Assembly: GCA_022829145.1 (NCBI GenBank)
Contig: CM040748.1
Span: forward strand, 2,328,001 to 2,392,000
Length of the DNA: 64,000 nt
Direction: 5' to 3'
From: Albula goreensis
Lineage: Eukaryota; Chordata; Actinopteri; Albuliformes; Albulidae
Shown here: positions 60,253 through 64,000 of the stretch, in pieces
How positions within the stretch are numbered: position 1 is the first letter of the stretch
Layout of the letters: each line of letters begins with the position of its first letter
Notes under the pieces: generated by a model
Seen by the model: the letters and a program-made list of their open reading frames with translations, nothing else
Databases searched by the model: none
What the model was told of the DNA's origin: nothing
Made by a program: the position numbers and the translations under genes

Positions 60253-63200
60253 GTAATGAGCCGTAGAGCCCTCGGGTCTCGGCTAAACAGCGCCCACAAA
60301 CTGCAGCGAGAGTGGAATGATTGGCAGCCCAGGTTGGTATCGCACCACGGTTGAATATATCTAAAATAGAACGGGGATTCTTTGGGCCTAGTTACACGGC
60401 CCATTCCATCCACGTTACCAGTTATTTTGGCAAGCTGTTTGAGGTGAATACCATAATACGGCTTTGAGTTCTCCAAACGACATGCAACTGATTTCACATA
60501 CAGATGATTTTTATACTTCGGGGCTAGTTAGGTAGATGCTTTTGTTCAAGCGACTGAATATTCAAGAGGAAGAATTTGAGCGACTCGGTTGCTAAAATCT
60601 GTTAGCCTGCTTGTTATCACTAACCAGCAATAATTGCTAACGTTAGCTAGTTAAATATTATGCAGACTGTCTGGCTATCTCTATGTGATTCAGGAGCCAG
60701 TTGGACAGTTAGTTAGTTCGTCAGTGCTGGCTAATTTATCTAAATCATGGTTAACCACCCTGCTGGTTAACGTTTGTGTTGGGCCGCGTTCTCGCTAGCT
60801 AACGTTATGTGAATTGATTAGGCTCATTTGCTAGCTTGCAAGCTAGTCGTCTAATTTGGCTATCGTTAGCTATACTAGCTATGGATAGCTCTTTTGCTCG
60901 GCAGATTCAACGTAACATTAGTTAGCACTTACTTTGCTAGCTGGTGCTGGCCAGCTAGCCTTATTGAACATCAGACTGGTATGTAGCTAGTTTGCCAAGG
61001 AACCACGGTTTCGTTTTTAGATTTGTGACGAGTCGCCGCTTCAATTGCACAGCAACGCAAGTCATTATTGTTGGGCACTCTACCAGCCCCATTTCTTTGA
61101 TAGGATAGCCGTGGCTAGCTAGCTAGCTTCCAACTAGAATTGATGTTGGCTGTGTGTAAAACATGCGTTTGTAGCTTTACTAGCTAGCACAGTAGCCAGT
61201 TGATGTTGGAACACGTTTAAATTGCGCCGAATTGTTTCACTGACGCAATTTATGTAACGTATATATTTTTAAAATTCTGGTGCCTCGCGCAGATTACGTC
61301 CCGTTTATTCGCTAGTATAACAGGCATTGGTAATTAGAGTATTCAGCTGCTAGCTAGCTGTGTAGCTTGCTGGCTAACGGCGTGGTTGTTATGGATGTAT
61401 TGTCTGGTCATGACCACAGAGACTAGCGCAACATTAGCGATCAACTTAGCGTTGGGTGCTTGTTTTGCATCGATTCAGAATATATTAGTGAGGGATGGTG
61501 CTAGCTTTCCATAAGTTAGTTGGCATGGACTTCCCATGTTTTAGGAAGTAATTTTGTTGTAGGTGGAGTATCTATAGTAAACGAACTTGTATTTGACCAA
61601 GTTAGCTGGCTGTCTATAACGTTAGTTGGCTGGCTAACGTTACAAGCATGGTATCTCGGAGTTGAGCATGATGAAGGTAGCATTAGTGTTGTATCACATA
61701 TGTATAAATAGAGATCTCTGATCTACTTTTAAATATTTTTAGTTATTTATAGTTAATAGTAGGTTTTAAGTCGGACTAAAGCGAACATTTAGTTGTTTAG
61801 TCGTGTGTGCGGTGGCACGTTGTTAGTGATTTCTCATCCCAGTTTGTCGTCTTGTATTGCCATTGTGAACTTGAAACTTTACTCTGTAGCAGGACTTTGG
61901 ACTGTTGCGACGAAGAGTCCTGTACACAGAAGTGCAAGTTTGTCGTGTCCATCGTTTTAATCAACAGTCACTACAACAGTTTGAGTATATTTAATTACAA
62001 AACATGATCCAGTAGTGTTGTATATAAAAAAAAAAACTAATACCATCGAACAGGAAATGGCTGTAAAGGGTGTGTCTAAGCAGACTTCATTCTTAGACTT
62101 GCTTAGATTAGAAGAATCCTATCGGCTTCTTACTCCGATGGTTTCCACACGGTGGGTTGTGGATGAGATTGTGATGGGTCTGAAGTTGACACATGGTCTG
62201 TAAGGGTTGAGCTTACTGTATGTGACCCATTCACATGGACACCGACATTAGTTGAATCAAACATCTATTGAACATACTGCTATGTGCAATAAAAAATATA
62301 TTTCAGTTTGATATCGATCCAGATATTAATAAGGGGTGGGTCACAGCAAGTATCTGCTTACCAATTGGGTTATGGACTTAGAAAGTTTGTGAGTGCTTGT
62401 CTTGTTCTATAACATTTAGGAACTTAGACGATTTGTAACATTATATTCGTTTGAAATCAGTCTGATTTTACAAAAAGCTGTGCAAAACCACATACAATCG
62501 GATCAAGACTATACATCGGAGATCACATTAGGACACAGATGTTGAGCCCAAGCATTATAGGTGCAATAAGTCACCTTTAACAATTCTTTAAGATGTATTG
62601 TTCGTATTAACCCACATATTTTGATATTAACGTGGAGAGGAAATTGTGCTGCCAGCCTTTTTTGTGGAAAGTTCTGTGTTGGGTGTGTTGACTCGACCCA
62701 AAACCATCTTTAAACCTGCCAAGGCTTTTAAAAATCTGAATCTGCATGGAAAAAGTCACTTCTATTTGTTTGGGGAGAAAAAGTGAAAATATATATCTGT
62801 AGTCTGATTGGCTGATGGCAATAGCTAAAATCACTTGACTAATCAAAAATTTGGGAAAGGTAAAAGTTCATATGGGAAGTGTTACAAGAGGGAAATATCA
62901 ATTAAGTGGTTTTCATAAACTTTCAAAAAAAGCCAAACTGATTGGCTCATGGTGGTCTTTTCTTTCTACATATGATCATGAAACTTTAGACCTGTTTGAA
63001 TATGTGATGCTGACCAAGTTTCCTCCATCAGGGTTCTTGCTGGTAATCCCATTGGTGATTGCATTTTGAGTCAGTTTGAATTTTATGCACAAATATACAT
63101 ATGTGATTGGTACTGTGATGTTTTACTTTTTTTTTTTTTTAAGCTTTGAACCTTTTTTGCTGTAACTTTTCAAAATGACAGAATTGTCCCTGAAGAAAGC

Positions 63201-64000
63201 ACAGAGCCAAGAGCACGTAGCAAAGTTGTGGTGGAAAAATCTAATATGGCAGGTTTAATTTACTATGGCAAAAATGGCCTCCATGACCAAATATGTGCAT
63301 GCTGAACATGTTCAGATATCATTGGGGTATGGCCTGATATTTGAAGGCCAAAAAAGTTAGTGTTACAATGAAGCCAAATCAGTGCTTTAGAGGGGGGTCT
63401 GGATGAGTAAACCACTTCAATCCTTCCCAGGTTTCAGCTACTCCAGTGTCTCTTATAGCAATTTTACATGTATAACTGTACATATGGTGTACCCAGCAAT
63501 CTCTATGCCTGTGGGTGGGTTCACTAGACTACAGCCTTGGGTTCTGCATAAGAATTAGAAATGGGTTAGGTGAATAATGTATGCCCATTGCACACATGGT
63601 GGCTGATACTTAACCTCTGCTCACAAATCCTATTGTACATGTATTCCTCAAAACAGTTTATTGCTATGACAACGGATACATCGTGTCTTGGTATGCCAGT
63701 GTAATGTGTTGATTCATCAAACCGGATTCTTTCTCTGTGCTGTAGTTATGAAACCTATTGATTGCTTTTATTTATCATGTTCTGCAGGAAAATGTTTTGT
63801 AGTTTCTCACTGTGATGGTCGGTGTACTCTTGGTAAACTAACCAGGTACATGTTTTAAGAAATTTTTATTCATTTGCAAAAGGCAAAAGCTATATTTTAA
63901 TCTGAAATTGGTATAAGCAGGCATTCATATTTTTCCAGTAATTGGTGGTTTTGTTGAGATTCAGAGTAATGGTGTCTGTGTTGTGGTGTTTGATTTTCTG
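60253..64000. other. Probable first intron of the 60-kb gene
   Basis: The first 1.4 kb is packed with GCTAGC, GTTAGC and AACGTTA words (60600-61650). Beyond that the DNA is AT-rich with no supported exon. Short open frames here have no recognisable protein features. Confidence 0.4.

Noticed and set aside
62041..63069. Coding exons of the 60-kb gene
   Set aside because: The short frames here match no family I recognise and lack acceptor/donor pairs with consistent phase.

Overview
The window is vertebrate nuclear DNA, most likely from a teleost fish. The genes have many small exons with GT-AG introns, and the intergenic and intronic DNA is AT-leaning and full of CA/TG microsatellites, minisatellites, MITE-like hairpins and short fish-type SINE copies. 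There are no operons, no ribosome binding sites, and no bacterial or viral genes. The species cannot be fixed from the sequence alone.

Four protein-coding genes can be built exon by exon, with every splice phase closing. (1) A NOTUM-family palmitoleoyl-protein carboxylesterase, 11 coding exons on + between 4830 and 11749, 487 aa, probably the fish-specific notum2 paralogue. A TATA box and candidate TCF/LEF sites lie upstream. (2) itpripl2, a single-exon gene on + at 19583-21064, 493 aa, with a Mab-21 / cGAS-like fold domain and a leader holding two small upstream ORFs. (3) syt17 (B/K protein), 8 coding exons on + from 27924 to 44432, 476 aa, with an 18-nt microexon, an N-terminal cysteine cluster and two C2 domains. 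(4) clec19a, 5 coding exons on - from 52197 to 49698, 189 aa, a secreted single C-type lectin domain with a QPD motif. The order itpripl2 - syt17 - clec19a matches, as I recall it, the human 16p12.3 order, which supports orthology.

Layout: 1-4200 upstream non-coding; 4240-12156 notum-like gene; 12157-19240 intergenic, with a possible extra promoter and first exon at 14200-14401 and a cluster of hairpin MITEs; 19240-21342 itpripl2; 21343-27000 intergenic; 27000-46440 syt17 with a long 3' UTR; 46440-49110 intergenic with a LINE remnant and a G-rich minisatellite; 49110-52197 clec19a; 52198-59900 intergenic, with a non-repetitive block at 56.6-57.6 kb that looks like conserved non-coding DNA; 59950-60252 probable CpG-type promoter and first exon of another + gene whose coding exons lie beyond 64000.

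The four genes do not form one pathway. NOTUM inactivates Wnt ligands outside the cell, SYT17 works in Golgi and vesicle traffic, ITPRIPL2 is a membrane-anchored Mab-21 protein of unclear function, and CLEC19A is a secreted lectin. I found no wholly new gene system. The best leads are regulatory: an ATGA stop/start overlap in the itpripl2 leader, repeated RFX X-box-like palindromes around syt17 and ahead of the 60-kb promoter, a tandem array of inverted CCAAT boxes behind syt17 exon 7, and GTTAGC/GCTAGC-rich DNA after both unassigned promoters.
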